A stretch of DNA of 64,000 bases from assembly GCF_024346395.1 (NCBI RefSeq), contig NZ_JAGQCW010000001.1:930001-994000 (forward strand), written 5' to 3'. Within the stretch, counting starts at the first letter, position 1. Each line of letters starts with the position of its first letter. Below the pieces are notes generated by a model. That model had not been told where the DNA came from. It did no database searches and saw only the letters and a list, made by a program, of their open reading frames with translations. This DNA comes from Cyanobium sp. AMD-g. Lineage in GTDB: Bacteria > Cyanobacteriota > Cyanobacteriia > PCC-6307 > Cyanobiaceae. This document shows, piece by piece, positions 8,930 to 17,053 of the stretch. The position numbers and the translations under genes were made by a program.

Positions 8930-10663
8930 TCAGTGGCTAACCGCGCTCCTGCCTGCCGCCTGGCGCTTGAACCGGCCGATCTCCAGCTCGAGCACGCCTT
9001 CGCTGATCCCCAGCGCCCCGGCAAGCTCCCGAAGTCTGCTGTCTTCCTCGGGCTCGATCATGCCGTCGGCACAGGCGACGCGAAAAGCGGCTTCCATAAT
9101 CAGCTCGCGGCCGTTGTCATCGAGCCGCGCCCTTTCCTGCCGAAGACGAGCAAGGAGATCATCAAACGGTGATGGTGCAGCCGTGCCGGGCTCAGCATCG
9201 GTGCGCTGGCGCGCTTCAGCGGCTGCACGGAGTTCCTCGGGATCCGGTCGCACGCCCATGATCTCGGCACAGGTGTCGGCCATGGTCACCAGTTCGGGCG
9301 CTTCGATCTCGCCATCCGCCAGGGTGATGTCGATCATGCAGGCCAGCATGAGATCGCGCACCTTGGTGGCGTAGCGGTCACCAAGGGACACCGCCCAGCG
9401 CAGATCGGAGAGATCCCTTTGCTTGCGTTGGAGCTGGGAGGCCCTGGGATCGCGCTTGCAGCCGGTGTGGCCACCGGAGAGGCTGTCGTAGACGTGGAAG
9501 GTGAAACGTTCCACGAGCTGACGGCAGAAGGCGACCCCACGCACCGAGTTGCCGTAGGGATCGAGGCGGGGAGAAAACGTGGCGAATCCCATCAGGTTGG
9601 GCACCACCACCATCACCGCACCGGCCACCCCGGATTTCGCGGGCAAGCCCACCTCGAGCGTGAACACACCGGCGTTGTCATACATCCCGGCCGCCTGCAT
9701 CACGGACAGGGTCTTCTTGACCACATCGGTGGGCAGGATTTCACTGCCGGTGATCGGACACACCCCGCCATTGGCGAGGGTGGCGGCCGCCACCGAGAGC
9801 ATGTTGGCCGTCATCTCGATGCTGCAGCAGGAGAGATAAAGATCGAGCATCTTGTGGAGGTCCACCTGCCGCGGTAGTCCCTTTCGGCCCTGCAGCAGAT
9901 AGGCGATCGCGAAGTTGTTGTGCGCCGTTTCCCGCTCGGACAGCATCGTCTGCTCACTGAACCGCATCGGGCCCACCCCTCCGCAGAGGGCCGACCACAG
10001 GTTCATGATGTCCTCGGTGATCTCCCTGGCGTTCTTGTCCGGCCAGCCGGAGGCGACGACCCCGGCGGTCATGATGGCCCCGGCGTTCACGCAGGGGTTG
10101 AAGGGACGCATGTCCGGAAGCAGTTCGAGCGCGTTGAACGGGCGCCCGGAGGGCTCGACACCAACGAACTGATGGGTGAAGTCCGCTCCTTCACGATCCA
10201 GCGCATAGGCATAGGTGAGAGGTTTGGAAACGGACTGTATCGAGTGGTAGACATCAACATCCCCAATCGCCATCCGCTGGCCATCGACCGTACAGATCGC
10301 CACCCCCCACTTCTCAGGATCCGCATCCCGCAGGATCGGGATGTAATCGGCATTCGCGCCACTGACATCACGGGCGACATGGTCGTAGACAGTCTGTATA
10401 TCGCAGCAGAATTCAGCCCAGTCAGGAATAACAAGCTGGCGTCGCAAGGCTCGGTTGACCATCATCAGCTCTGGACCGACCAAACCAGCGAAGTTCTCCT
10501 GATCGATTGGCCTGCCGCCCAGGGCCGCCAGCCGGTCGATGGTGGTGCGCAGGCGAAAATCGTCGGCCGTGATGCCACTCTCGATCAGACGCGCCTGAAT
10601 CCTGGCGGCATCGGTTGTGCCGTTCTCCGAAACAGTCTCGAAAAGGGCCTGCATCCGATCCAT
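8930..10663 (-). CDS. glsA: Glutaminase with C-terminal TerB-like domain
   Basis: Hydrolyses glutamine to glutamate and ammonia. The 577-residue protein has three parts. Residues 1-75 resemble the EF-hand-like N-terminal region seen in animal and some bacterial glutaminases (IQARLIESGITADDFRLR). Residues about 80-390 are the beta-lactamase-like glutaminase domain, with the catalytic Ser144-x-x-Lys147 in QSVSKPLTY, followed by PFNPCVNAGAI and NGGVCPITG. Residues about 430-570 form a helical TerB-like region with two acidic motifs, DITLADGEIE and RVACADGMIEPEED. Ordinary bacterial glutaminases are near 310 residues, so the fusion is large. Base composition is less GC-rich than the neighbours, which would fit acquisition. 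Confidence 0.88.
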   Translation of the reverse strand: MDRMQALFETVSENGTTDAARIQARLIESGITADDFRLRTTIDRLAALGGRPIDQENFAGLVGPELMMVNRALRRQLVIPDWAEFCCDIQTVYDHVARDVSGANADYIPILRDADPEKWGVAICTVDGQRMAIGDVDVYHSIQSVSKPLTYAYALDREGADFTHQFVGVEPSGRPFNALELLPDMRPFNPCVNAGAIMTAGVVASGWPDKNAREITEDIMNLWSALCGGVGPMRFSEQTMLSERETAHNNFAIAYLLQGRKGLPRQVDLHKMLDLYLSCCSIEMTANMLSVAAATLANGGVCPITGSEILPTDVVKKTLSVMQAAGMYDNAGVFTLEVGLPAKSGVAGAVMVVVPNLMGFATFSPRLDPYGNSVRGVAFCRQLVERFTFHVYDSLSGGHTGCKRDPRASQLQRKQRDLSDLRWAVSLGDRYATKVRDLMLACMIDITLADGEIEAPELVTMADTCAEIMGVRPDPEELRAAAEARQRTDAEPGTAAPSPFDDLLARLRQERARLDDNGRELIMEAAFRVACADGMIEPEEDSRLRELAGALGISEGVLELEIGRFKRQAAGRSAVSH

Positions 10664-10863
10664 GGATCTTCCTGAACGCCAGGCAGGAGGCTATCCGCCT
10701 TCGTTCCCAGTGGCATCTCTGCAGGCGTTGGCCAGGCAGCACGGATGGAGTGGCCCCGCCCTTGAGCTGACCGTGAGTGCGTTCCGGCTCTCCTGCCCAT
10801 GGCGGGGCTTCTTAGCCTGGGCCCGATGACGGCACCCGATTCGCCGCCCGCAGGAGTCCGCCC
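10664..10863. other. Intergenic region between divergent glsA and the SDR gene
   Basis: About 200 nt that must carry the promoters of the glutaminase (reverse) and the SDR operon (forward). I see no tRNA, repeat or clear operator. An AGGAG ribosome-binding site at 10852-10856 lies 7 nt upstream of the TTG at 10864 and is the reason for choosing that start: the in-frame sequence upstream is closed by a TAG at 10813, and the nearby ATG at 10826 is in another frame. Confidence 0.5.
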
Positions 10864-11859
10864 TTGGCTGCAGCGCGCCACATCCTCCTGACCGGCGGCA
10901 ATTCCGGCATCGGCTTCGAGGCGGCGGTGATCCTCTGCCGGGCCGGCCACCGGCTCACCCTGCCCTGTCGGGACCTGGCCAGCGCCGAGGCGGCCGCACG
11001 CCGGGTGCTGGAGCGGGCCGGCACCGGCACACCGCCCGCCACCGCGGTCTGCGACCTGGCGGATCTGGAGAGCGTGCGGGCCTGTGCCGCCGCCCTGCTG
11101 GCCGAGGGGACCCCCATCGACACCCTCGTTCTCAATGCCGGCCTGCAGTACGCCGGTGCCAGCGAACCGCGCCGCACCGCCCAGGGCCATGAGCTCAGCT
11201 TCGGAGTGAATCACCTGGGACATTTTCTGGTGGCCCACCAGCTCTGGCCCCTGCTGGCGGCCGCCCAATCCCCGCGGCTGGTGGTCACCGCCAGCGAGGT
11301 GCACGACCCCACCACCGCGGGGGGCAAGGTGGGGGCGCCGGCGGGGCTCGGCGCGCTGGCGGGCCTGCGTCCGGGCGAGGGCACCACGATGGTGAACGGC
11401 ACCACTCCGTTCAGTGCCGACAAGGCCTACAAGGACAGCAAGCTCTGCAACGTCCTGTTCGCCCGCGAATTCGCCCGGCGCCTGGAGGCGCGGGGCACAC
11501 CCCTTCCCGTGATCGCCTGGAGCCCGGGGCTGGTGATCCCGCCCACCAGCGAGGGCGGCTTCTGGCGCTACAGCCGCCAGTCGAACGAACTGGGGCAGCG
11601 GCTGTTCGCCCTGGCGGCCCGCTCGCTGCTGCGCCTCACCGAGAGCGTCGAAAACGCCGGGGCGCTGCTGGCCGCCCTGGCCGTCGATGACGCCTACACC
11701 GCCGGCGGCTTCACCTACCTCCGCAACCGCGTCACGGCTCCGGGCCGGCACGTGTTCGAGGCCACCGCCACCAGCAGCGAAGGCCAGGACCCTGAACCGG
11801 CCCGGCGGCTCTGGGAGCTGAGTGCGGCCCTGGTGGGCGTGGAGGCCGATCGGCCTTGA
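10864..11859 (+). CDS. Short-chain dehydrogenase/reductase, protochlorophyllide-reductase-like
   Basis: NAD(P)-dependent oxidoreductase of the classical/extended SDR family, 331 residues. The cofactor motif TGGNSGIG is at residues 10-17, NAG (VLNAGLQYAG) follows near residue 90, and the catalytic Tyr-Lys pair reads AYKDSKL. The N-terminal GNSGIGFEAA and the FSADKAYKDSKLCN segment resemble light-dependent protochlorophyllide oxidoreductases and retinol-dehydrogenase-like SDRs, but the Cys residues expected of true POR are not clearly placed, so I do not call it chlorophyll biosynthesis. TTG start with a good AGGAG site. It is first of three overlapping genes: the hydrolase start overlaps its stop as TTGA. 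Confidence 0.85.
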   Translation: MAAARHILLTGGNSGIGFEAAVILCRAGHRLTLPCRDLASAEAAARRVLERAGTGTPPATAVCDLADLESVRACAAALLAEGTPIDTLVLNAGLQYAGASEPRRTAQGHELSFGVNHLGHFLVAHQLWPLLAAAQSPRLVVTASEVHDPTTAGGKVGAPAGLGALAGLRPGEGTTMVNGTTPFSADKAYKDSKLCNVLFAREFARRLEARGTPLPVIAWSPGLVIPPTSEGGFWRYSRQSNELGQRLFALAARSLLRLTESVENAGALLAALAVDDAYTAGGFTYLRNRVTAPGRHVFEATATSSEGQDPEPARRLWELSAALVGVEADRP

Positions 11860-12488
11860 GCGGCCGGCCCGAGCGGCTGCTGTTCCTCCCCGGTGCCTCG
11901 GGCGACACGACCTTCTGGCGTCCCCTGGAGCAGCGGCTGGCCTGCCGCGCCGAGCGGCTGCACCTGGGCTGGCCGGGCTTCGGCGAGAGCCCGCCCCGGC
12001 CGGGGGTCGAGGGATTCGAGGATCTGCTGGCCCTGGTGCTGGAGCCGCTGGATCGCCCCTGCGCCCTGATCGCCCAGTCGATGGGAGGGGTCCTGGCCCT
12101 GCGGGCCGCCCTGGCCCGGCCCCGCTGGGTGACGCACCTGGTGCTGTGTGCCACCTCCGGCGGCCTCCCCATGGCCGAGCTGGGGGCCGCCGACTGGAGG
12201 GCCGGCTTCCGCACCAGCCTGTCCCATCTCCCCGACTGGTTCGCCACGGAGACGGCGGACCTCTCCGGGCGCCTGGCGGAGGTGGCGGCACCCACCCTGC
12301 TGCTGTGGGGCGATGCCGATCCGTTCAGTCCGGTCGCCGCCGGGGAGCGCCTGGCCCAAAGGCTGCCCCGGGCCCGTCTGCAGGTGATCCCCGGCGGCGA
12401 CCATGATCTCGGCCTGCATCACGCTGAGCGGCTGGCGCCGCTGATCGACGCCCACCTGGCCGCCGCCGCTGCCGTCGCCCCACCATGA
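11856..12488 (+). CDS. Alpha/beta-fold hydrolase
   Basis: Small serine hydrolase of the alpha/beta superfamily, 210 residues. The oxyanion region is FLPGASGD near residue 12, the nucleophile elbow is AQSMGG (Ser about residue 75), the acid is in LLWGDADPFSP and the histidine in GGDHDL. All members of the triad can be seen, so it is probably active; substrate unknown. The start codon is TTG overlapping the upstream SDR stop (TTGA), and its own stop overlaps the ATG of the cupin gene, so SDR, hydrolase and cupin are translated as a unit and may act on the same small metabolite. Confidence 0.85.
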   Translation: MSGRPERLLFLPGASGDTTFWRPLEQRLACRAERLHLGWPGFGESPPRPGVEGFEDLLALVLEPLDRPCALIAQSMGGVLALRAALARPRWVTHLVLCATSGGLPMAELGAADWRAGFRTSLSHLPDWFATETADLSGRLAEVAAPTLLLWGDADPFSPVAAGERLAQRLPRARLQVIPGGDHDLGLHHAERLAPLIDAHLAAAAAVAPP

Positions 12489-12865
12489 GCAAGACCACCA
12501 GCCCCTACTGGAATCCGCTGGCGCCTGAGCAGGCCCATCGCTGGCGCTGGCTGGAGGGGCTGGAAGGGCAGGTGCAGGAGCTGGTGCTCAGTGAGGATCC
12601 GGCCACCGGGGAGATCACCCGCCTCACCCGCTTCCTGAGCGGGGCCGACACCGCCGCCTTCGGGGGCAAGGCCCACCCCTTCCCCGAGGAGATCTTCATC
12701 GTGGCGGGGCGCCTGTTCGATGCGGCCTTCGGGATCTGGCTGGAGAGCGGGCACTACGCCAGCCGGCCGCCGGGGGAGGTGCATGGCCCCTTCCGCACCG
12801 ATGGGGCGGGCTGCCTGGTGCTCGACATCTCCTTCCCCCAGCGAGGCGGGGAAGGAGTGTCATGA
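12485..12865 (+). CDS. Cupin-domain protein (ChrR-like)
   Basis: Single-domain cupin of 126 residues resembling the C-terminal ChrR-type cupin. The core segment HPFPEEIFIVAGRLFDAAFG, then the HYASRPPGEVHGPF metal-site region (His and Glu ligands) and the final beta strand GCLVLDISFPQ are clear. Stand-alone members bind a metal and may sense or detoxify reactive small molecules; that role is inference here. It begins with an ATGA overlap with the hydrolase stop and its last six bases overlap the converging PPOX-family gene, an unusually tight tail-to-tail arrangement. Confidence 0.8.
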   Translation: MSKTTSPYWNPLAPEQAHRWRWLEGLEGQVQELVLSEDPATGEITRLTRFLSGADTAAFGGKAHPFPEEIFIVAGRLFDAAFGIWLESGHYASRPPGEVHGPFRTDGAGCLVLDISFPQRGGEGVS

Positions 12866-13465
12866 GCGGAACCGGCGCAGACCCTTCAGCTCATCCTCCA
12901 GCGCAGCGATCCGCTCCTGCAACGGCCGCAGCTGGGCTTCCAGCTCCACTGCAGTGAACCGGGGGGTGATGAACTGGGGGCAGTTCCAGTCGAAGGCCTC
13001 GACCCGGATTCGGAAGAGACGCTCCACTTCCCCTCCTGCCCGCGATCCGAGCTGCTCCGCCAGCTGGGGATCATCAGTCAGAGGCACCACCTGCGCCTCC
13101 CCGTCGATCTTGAGCCGGCGACGGGCGCCGTAATCCATCAGGAACAGCGCCACCCGCGGATCGCGTCGCAGATGGCCGGCGGTGAGCAACTGGCGGTTGC
13201 CGCCGTAATCCGCGAACCCCAGGGTGCGGTCGTCGAGCACCTGCAGGAAGCCCACCGGCCCGCCCCGGTGCTGCAGGTAGGGGGCACCCGCTTCGGTGAG
13301 GCTGGCCAGGTAGAAGCTGTCGCGGGCGCTGATGAAGGTGATCTCCCTGGCACTGAGGCGATCGGAAGCCGCGGCCGGGGGCACGCCCTGGCTCTGGCCA
13401 TAGGCCTGGAGCTGGGCCTCGCCCACGGCGGGGGTGAGATGGCGGTGCAGGTAGTGCTGGCTCAT
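12860..13465 (-). CDS. Pyridoxamine 5'-phosphate oxidase-like flavoprotein
   Basis: FMN-binding split-barrel protein of the PPOX family, 201 residues. The barrel strands FISARDSFYLASLTEAGAPY, HRGGPVGFLQVLDD and FADYGGNRQLLTAGHL are characteristic; the conserved GNRQ segment lies near the expected flavin phosphate site. The C-terminal 45 residues form a predicted coiled coil (ELEAQLRPLQERIAALEDELKGL), probably for dimerisation. Members related to this one are usually stress-linked oxidoreductases rather than true PLP-synthesis enzymes. It follows the GST gene by 15 nt on the same strand and is probably co-regulated by the divergent TetR protein. Confidence 0.85.
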   Translation of the reverse strand: MSQHYLHRHLTPAVGEAQLQAYGQSQGVPPAAASDRLSAREITFISARDSFYLASLTEAGAPYLQHRGGPVGFLQVLDDRTLGFADYGGNRQLLTAGHLRRDPRVALFLMDYGARRRLKIDGEAQVVPLTDDPQLAEQLGSRAGGEVERLFRIRVEAFDWNCPQFITPRFTAVELEAQLRPLQERIAALEDELKGLRRFRS

Positions 13466-13480
13466 GGGGGATGGCTCCGC

Positions 13481-14086
13481 TCAGGCCTCCAGGCCCTTCA
13501 TGGGCACGTAGCCGGGCAGCGCCTTGATCCGCCCGATCCAGGCGCGAACGTTGGGATAGGGGGCCAGATCGATGCCGCCGTCCGGGGCCAGGGCCACGTA
13601 GGGGAACACGGCGATGTCGGCGATGGTGGGACGCTCCAGCTCGAGCCACTGCCGGTGGGCCAGGTGCCGCTCCAGTTGGTCGAGGATGAAAGCGGCCTTC
13701 TCGGTGGCCCGCTCGATCGGGATCGCCTTGACGCCGAACAGGTGATGCAGCCGGGCGCTTTCCGGCCCCTGGCGCACCTCACCGGCGGCCGTGGAGAGCC
13801 AGCGCACCACCCGGGCCTGCTCCAGAGGGTCGGTGGGCAGCCACTGGCCATCCCCCTGGCGCGCGGCCAGATAGAAGAGGATCGCCTGGGCGTCGCAGAG
13901 GGTGGTGCCGTCCTCCTGGAGCACGGGCACCTGGCCGAAGGGATTGAGCACCAGGAAGGCGGGCTGCTTGTGCTCGCCAGCCATCAAATCGACGCGGACC
14001 CAGTCGTAGTCGAGGCCGAGCAGTTCCAGGAGCAGGCGCACCTTGGTGCTGTTGCCGGAGAGTTCGTGGCCGTGGAGCTTGAGCAT
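13481..14086 (-). CDS. Glutathione S-transferase family protein
   Basis: Two-domain GST of 201 residues. The thioredoxin-like N-terminal domain starts MLKLHGHELSGNSTKVRL, with a serine in the usual activating position, followed by the NPFGQVPVLQEDG cis-proline loop and the glutathione-binding DAQAIL segment. The all-helical C-terminal domain has the PTIADIAVFPYV capping motif. I start at ATG 14086; the open frame continues 30 codons upstream but those codons read through a G-rich tandem repeat and give only Pro/Ala/Ser. First gene of the GST-PPOX unit, divergent from a TetR regulator, an arrangement typical of electrophile or xenobiotic response. Confidence 0.92.
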   Translation of the reverse strand: MLKLHGHELSGNSTKVRLLLELLGLDYDWVRVDLMAGEHKQPAFLVLNPFGQVPVLQEDGTTLCDAQAILFYLAARQGDGQWLPTDPLEQARVVRWLSTAAGEVRQGPESARLHHLFGVKAIPIERATEKAAFILDQLERHLAHRQWLELERPTIADIAVFPYVALAPDGGIDLAPYPNVRAWIGRIKALPGYVPMKGLEA

Positions 14087-14094
14087 CGGGGCAA

Positions 14095-14148
14095 GGGGAT
14101 GGGGGCCAGGGGATGGGGGGCCGGGGATGGGGGCCGGGGATGCGGGCC
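14095..14148. repeat. Four-copy G-rich tandem repeat in the GST leader
   Basis: Four head-to-tail copies of a 13-14 nt unit, GGGGATGGGGGCC, starting at 14095, 14109, 14123 and 14136; the second has an extra G and the last reads GGGGATGCGGGCC. It lies immediately upstream of the GST start codon, so on the transcribed strand the GST leader would carry runs of C and the + strand has repeated G-tracts able to form quadruplex structure. Copy number could vary by slippage and change the leader length. Confidence 0.85.
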
Positions 14149-14152
14149 GTCT

Positions 14153-14205
14153 GAGTAGACAGACCGGTCTGCGCATCCAAAGGTAGCAGACCTTTCTGTC
14201 TACTC
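14153..14205. promoter_or_regulatory. Large inverted repeat, probable TetR operator
   Basis: Two 20-nt arms at 14153-14172 and 14186-14205 are inverted copies matching at 18 of 20 positions, separated by 13 nt. Each arm itself contains a dyad (CAGACCGGTCTG in the left arm, perfect; CAGACCTTTCTG in the right, imperfect), so the region offers two binding sites as well as one large one. It sits between the divergent GST and tetR starts, 30 nt before the tetR ATG, where autoregulatory TetR proteins normally bind. Binding by this TetR is inference. Confidence 0.75.
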
Positions 14206-14234
14206 ATTAGATTGGGCGGACTGCAGCGGAATCC

Positions 14235-14849
14235 ATGCCAGCGAGCGGCGCCACCACCAGGTCCTCCGCCAAGCGGGACGCGCTGCTGGACACGGCTGAA
14301 GGGCTCTTCGCCCGCCACGGCTACCGGGCCGTGGGCATCGACACGGTGCTGGCTGAGGCCGGAGTGGCCAAGATGACCCTCTACAAGCACTTCCGCTCGA
14401 AGGAGGAGCTGATCGCCGCCGTGCTGGAACGCCGCAGCAACGCCATCGCCGCGGTGCTCGCCAAGCGGATCGCCGCGGCGCCGGAGGAGCCCGGGGCTCG
14501 CCTGCTGGCGGTGTTCGACTGGCTGGAGCAGGCGGTGCGCTCGCCGCAGTTCCACGGCTGCCTGTTCATCAAGGCCGCCAGCGAGTACCCCGCCGCGGAG
14601 GATCTGCCTCGGCAGGCGGCCGAGGCCTTCAAGGAGGGGTGCCGCGATCTGCTGGAAGGGCTCTGCCGCGATCTCGCGGTCGCCGACCCCGAGGGTCTGG
14701 CCCGCCAGCTGCAGTTGCTGTTCGAAGGCGCCTTGGTGGTGGCCTTCCTGCAGCGGACTCCCCTGGCCGCCGCCGATGCCCGGCGGGCCGCCGAAGCCCT
14801 GCTGGCTTCAGCCCCGCGAACGGGCCAGGCCGGTGGGGGCAACCGGTGA
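14235..14849 (+). CDS. TetR/AcrR-family transcriptional regulator
   Basis: One-component repressor of 204 residues. The N-terminal DNA-binding domain is clear: ALLDTAEGLFARHGYRAVGIDTVLAEAGVAKMTLYKHFRSKEELIAAVL, with the recognition helix in VAKMTLYKHF. The rest is an all-helical ligand and dimerisation domain with a single cysteine-containing FHGCLFIKAASEY segment, which might sense electrophiles. Divergent from GST-PPOX with a large inverted repeat between, so it probably represses itself and that pair until an inducer binds. The ligand cannot be deduced. Confidence 0.92.
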   Translation: MPASGATTRSSAKRDALLDTAEGLFARHGYRAVGIDTVLAEAGVAKMTLYKHFRSKEELIAAVLERRSNAIAAVLAKRIAAAPEEPGARLLAVFDWLEQAVRSPQFHGCLFIKAASEYPAAEDLPRQAAEAFKEGCRDLLEGLCRDLAVADPEGLARQLQLLFEGALVVAFLQRTPLAAADARRAAEALLASAPRTGQAGGGNR

Positions 14850-14901
14850 CAAGCAACGGCGAGCGCCCTACAACCAGAACATCGGCAGGATCATTGCGTT
14901 G

Positions 14902-15234
14902 ATGGCCAGGAACCGCCACCGCTGGCCGGCCCTGCATGCGGCCGCCCTGCTGCTGCCGGTCGCCCCCAGCTCCGCGGCGCCCCTGCCCCGTCGCCTCGGC
15001 GAGTGCCGCCCCACCTTCATCCGGGAGATCCACTCCCGGCTGAGCGCCGCCGACGCCAACGGCGTCCAGATCCCCATCGCCGGCTCCGGCTCCGCCGTCA
15101 GCTACACCAATGGGGGCTACCAGGTCTCCTACGACACGGTGCCGGCGATCCACAGCAGCCGGGAAGGGGATCGGGTGGAGCACTGCCTGAGCTTCGTGCC
15201 GGATTGTCGTGAGGCTCCCTGCGGCGGCGCCTGA
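14902..15234 (+). CDS. Small secreted cysteine-containing protein, unknown function
   Basis: Start at ATG 14902 gives a 110-residue product with a signal peptide (basic start MARNRHRW, hydrophobic ALHAAALLLPVAPSSAAP, probable cleavage after an Ala near residue 27). The mature part has four cysteines (GECR, EHCL, PDCR, PCGG), suggesting two disulfides, and a conserved-looking core GSGSAVSYTNGGYQVSY. Similar short exported proteins with a GSGSxVxxxNGxYxVSY core occur in cyanobacteria, without assigned function. The frame is open further upstream, overlapping tetR, but only the chosen start gives a proper signal peptide. Confidence 0.65.
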   Translation: MARNRHRWPALHAAALLLPVAPSSAAPLPRRLGECRPTFIREIHSRLSAADANGVQIPIAGSGSAVSYTNGGYQVSYDTVPAIHSSREGDRVEHCLSFVPDCREAPCGGA

Positions 15235-15336
15235 AGCGGCCGCGACTGAGCCGGCTGGCCCCACCCCTGCCTTTCGTCAGTTGCGGCGGCCGCCCCCAAG
15301 GCAGGAGGGTGGCCGCGACCGCAGGACAGCCCGCCG

Positions 15337-17007
15337 ATGCTCCCCTGGTTTCTGGCCGCCCTCACCCTGGTGGTGGCGGTGCTGACGGCCTTTCCCCTGG
15401 GACGGCACCTCTGGCAGGTCTTCGACGACCGCCCCCAGCCCGCCTGGGACCCCTGGCTACTGCCGCTGGAAACGGGGCTGCTGCGCTGGATCGGCGACCG
15501 GGGCCAGCCGGCGGCCACGGCCTGGGCCTACCTGCAGCCGTTCCTGGTCGCCAACGCCTGCTTCGGCGGCCTGACCTTCCTGCTGCTGGCCTTCCAGCCC
15601 GCCTGGCTCAATCCCCTCGGCTGGCCCGGCCTGCGCTGGGATCTGGCCCTGCACACCACCCTCTCCTTCCTCACCAACACCGACCAGCAGCACCTCGTCC
15701 CCGAGCAGAGCCTGGGCACCTTCGCCCAGCTGGGGGTGATCCAGTTCCTGATGTTCGTCTCGGCGGCCAGCGGCCTGGCGGTGGGCTTCGCGGTGATCCG
15801 GGGCCTGTGCGGCCTGCCGCTGGGCAACTTCCATCGCCAGCTGGTCCGCTCCCTCACCCGGGTCCTGATCCCCGGCAGCCTGCTGCTCGCCGTGCTGCTG
15901 CTGTTCTGCGGCGTGCCGATGACCCTGGCCGAGCCCCTGCGGGTCACCACCCTGGAGGGGGGCAGCCAGCTGCTGATCCGTGGCCCGGTGGCGCTGTTCG
16001 AGGCGATCAAGCAACTGGGCGAGAACGGTGGCGGCTTCTACGGTGCCAACTCCGCCCACCCCTTCGAGAACCCCAACGGACTGACCAACCTGGTGAGCAC
16101 CTGGGCGATGGTGGCTATCCCGGCCGCCAGCATCGACGCCTTCGGGCGCTTTCTCGGTAACCGGCGCCAGAGCACCCTGTTGCTGCTGCTGGTCACGGCG
16201 CTGATCGCCGTGGGAGCCGCCGTGGCGATGGCGGCCGAGCAGGGGGGCAACCCGGCCCTGGCCTCCTGGATCAGCGGCCCGAACCTGGAGGGCAAGGAGC
16301 TGCGCTTCGGGGCAGGCCTGACGGCGTTCTGGGCCGTGCTCACCACCGGCTCAATGACGGGGGCCGTCAACGGCGCCATGGATTCGCTGCTGCCGCTCTC
16401 CAACCTGGTGGCCCTGTTCAACCTGTTCCTGCAGGTGCTGTTCGGCGGCCAGGGCACCGGCATCGCCTACCTGCTGGTGTTCATGGTGCTGGCGGTGTTC
16501 CTCACCGGACTGATGGTGGGCCGGACCCCGGAGTTCCTCGGCCGCAAGGTGGAGAAGGCGGAGGTGGTGTGGAGCAGCCTGATCCTGCTGATCCATCCGG
16601 TGTTCGTGCTGCTGCCCGCGGCTCTCACCATGGCCGGGGCCACGGACCTGGCGGGGATCAGCAACCCCGGGCCCCACGGCATCAGCCAGGTGGTCTACGA
16701 GTACGCCTCGGCGGCGGCCAACAACGGCAGCGGCATGGAGGGCCTGGGGGACGGCAGCGCCTGGTGGAACCTCAGCACCAGCCTCAGCCTGCTGGGCGGC
16801 CGCTACCTGCCGATCGCCGCCCTGGTGCTGCTCGCCGACGGCTACGCCCGCAAGCCGGCCCTGCCGCCGGGTCCGGGCACCCTCGCCACCGACACCGGCC
16901 TGTTCACGGGGGTGCTGGCGGTGGTGCTGCTGATCCTGGGCGCCCTCACCTTCTTCCCCGTGCTCGCCCTCGGCCCGATCGCCGACGCCATGGTCTTCGC
17001 GGGCTGA
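15337..17007 (+). CDS. kdpA: Potassium-transporting ATPase subunit A (KdpA)
   Basis: Channel-like, potassium-binding subunit of the high-affinity KdpFABC pump in the cytoplasmic membrane. 556 residues, the usual length, with about ten transmembrane helices. Recognisable selectivity-filter regions include LTNTDQQH (first), [18 protein letters not shown] (second), [16 protein letters not shown] (third) and [14 protein letters not shown] (fourth). First structural gene of the operon; the roughly 100 nt upstream (15235-15336) should hold the promoter but I could not pick a convincing site. Such operons are induced by potassium limitation or osmotic stress. Confidence 0.97.
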   Translation: MLPWFLAALTLVVAVLTAFPLGRHLWQVFDDRPQPAWDPWLLPLETGLLRWIGDRGQPAATAWAYLQPFLVANACFGGLTFLLLAFQPAWLNPLGWPGLRWDLALHTTLSFLTNTDQQHLVPEQSLGTFAQLGVIQFLMFVSAASGLAVGFAVIRGLCGLPLGNFHRQLVRSLTRVLIPGSLLLAVLLLFCGVPMTLAEPLRVTTLEGGSQLLIRGPVALFEAIKQLGENGGGFYGANSAHPFENPNGLTNLVSTWAMVAIPAASIDAFGRFLGNRRQSTLLLLLVTALIAVGAAVAMAAEQGGNPALASWISGPNLEGKELRFGAGLTAFWAVLTTGSMTGAVNGAMDSLLPLSNLVALFNLFLQVLFGGQGTGIAYLLVFMVLAVFLTGLMVGRTPEFLGRKVEKAEVVWSSLILLIHPVFVLLPAALTMAGATDLAGISNPGPHGISQVVYEYASAAANNGSGMEGLGDGSAWWNLSTSLSLLGGRYLPIAALVLLADGYARKPALPPGPGTLATDTGLFTGVLAVVLLILGALTFFPVLALGPIADAMVFAG

Positions 17008-17053
17008 TCGCTGCACCAGCCCTCCCGCCACCCTCACCGCCCCGACCCCCCCA

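Noticed and set aside
7273-9024. 583-codon reverse open frame
   Set aside because: Low-complexity Gly/Arg/Ala product lying opposite the exported protein and in another frame of the WbuC gene.
10864-11859. Light-dependent protochlorophyllide reductase
   Set aside because: Overall similarity to the POR-like SDR group exists, but the POR-specific cysteines are not evident and it sits with a hydrolase and cupin.
10585-12291. 568-codon reverse open frame opposite the SDR and hydrolase genes
   Set aside because: Pro/Arg/Gly-rich translation without any motif; both forward genes show full catalytic motifs.
12860-13465. PdxH (pyridoxamine 5'-phosphate oxidase proper)
   Set aside because: The split-barrel is right, but the PdxH C-terminal signature is replaced by a coiled coil, so only the family name is used.
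14087-14176. Upstream extension of the GST frame
   Set aside because: It would translate the G-rich tandem repeat and cover part of the operator; the GST fold starts at MLKLHGHE.
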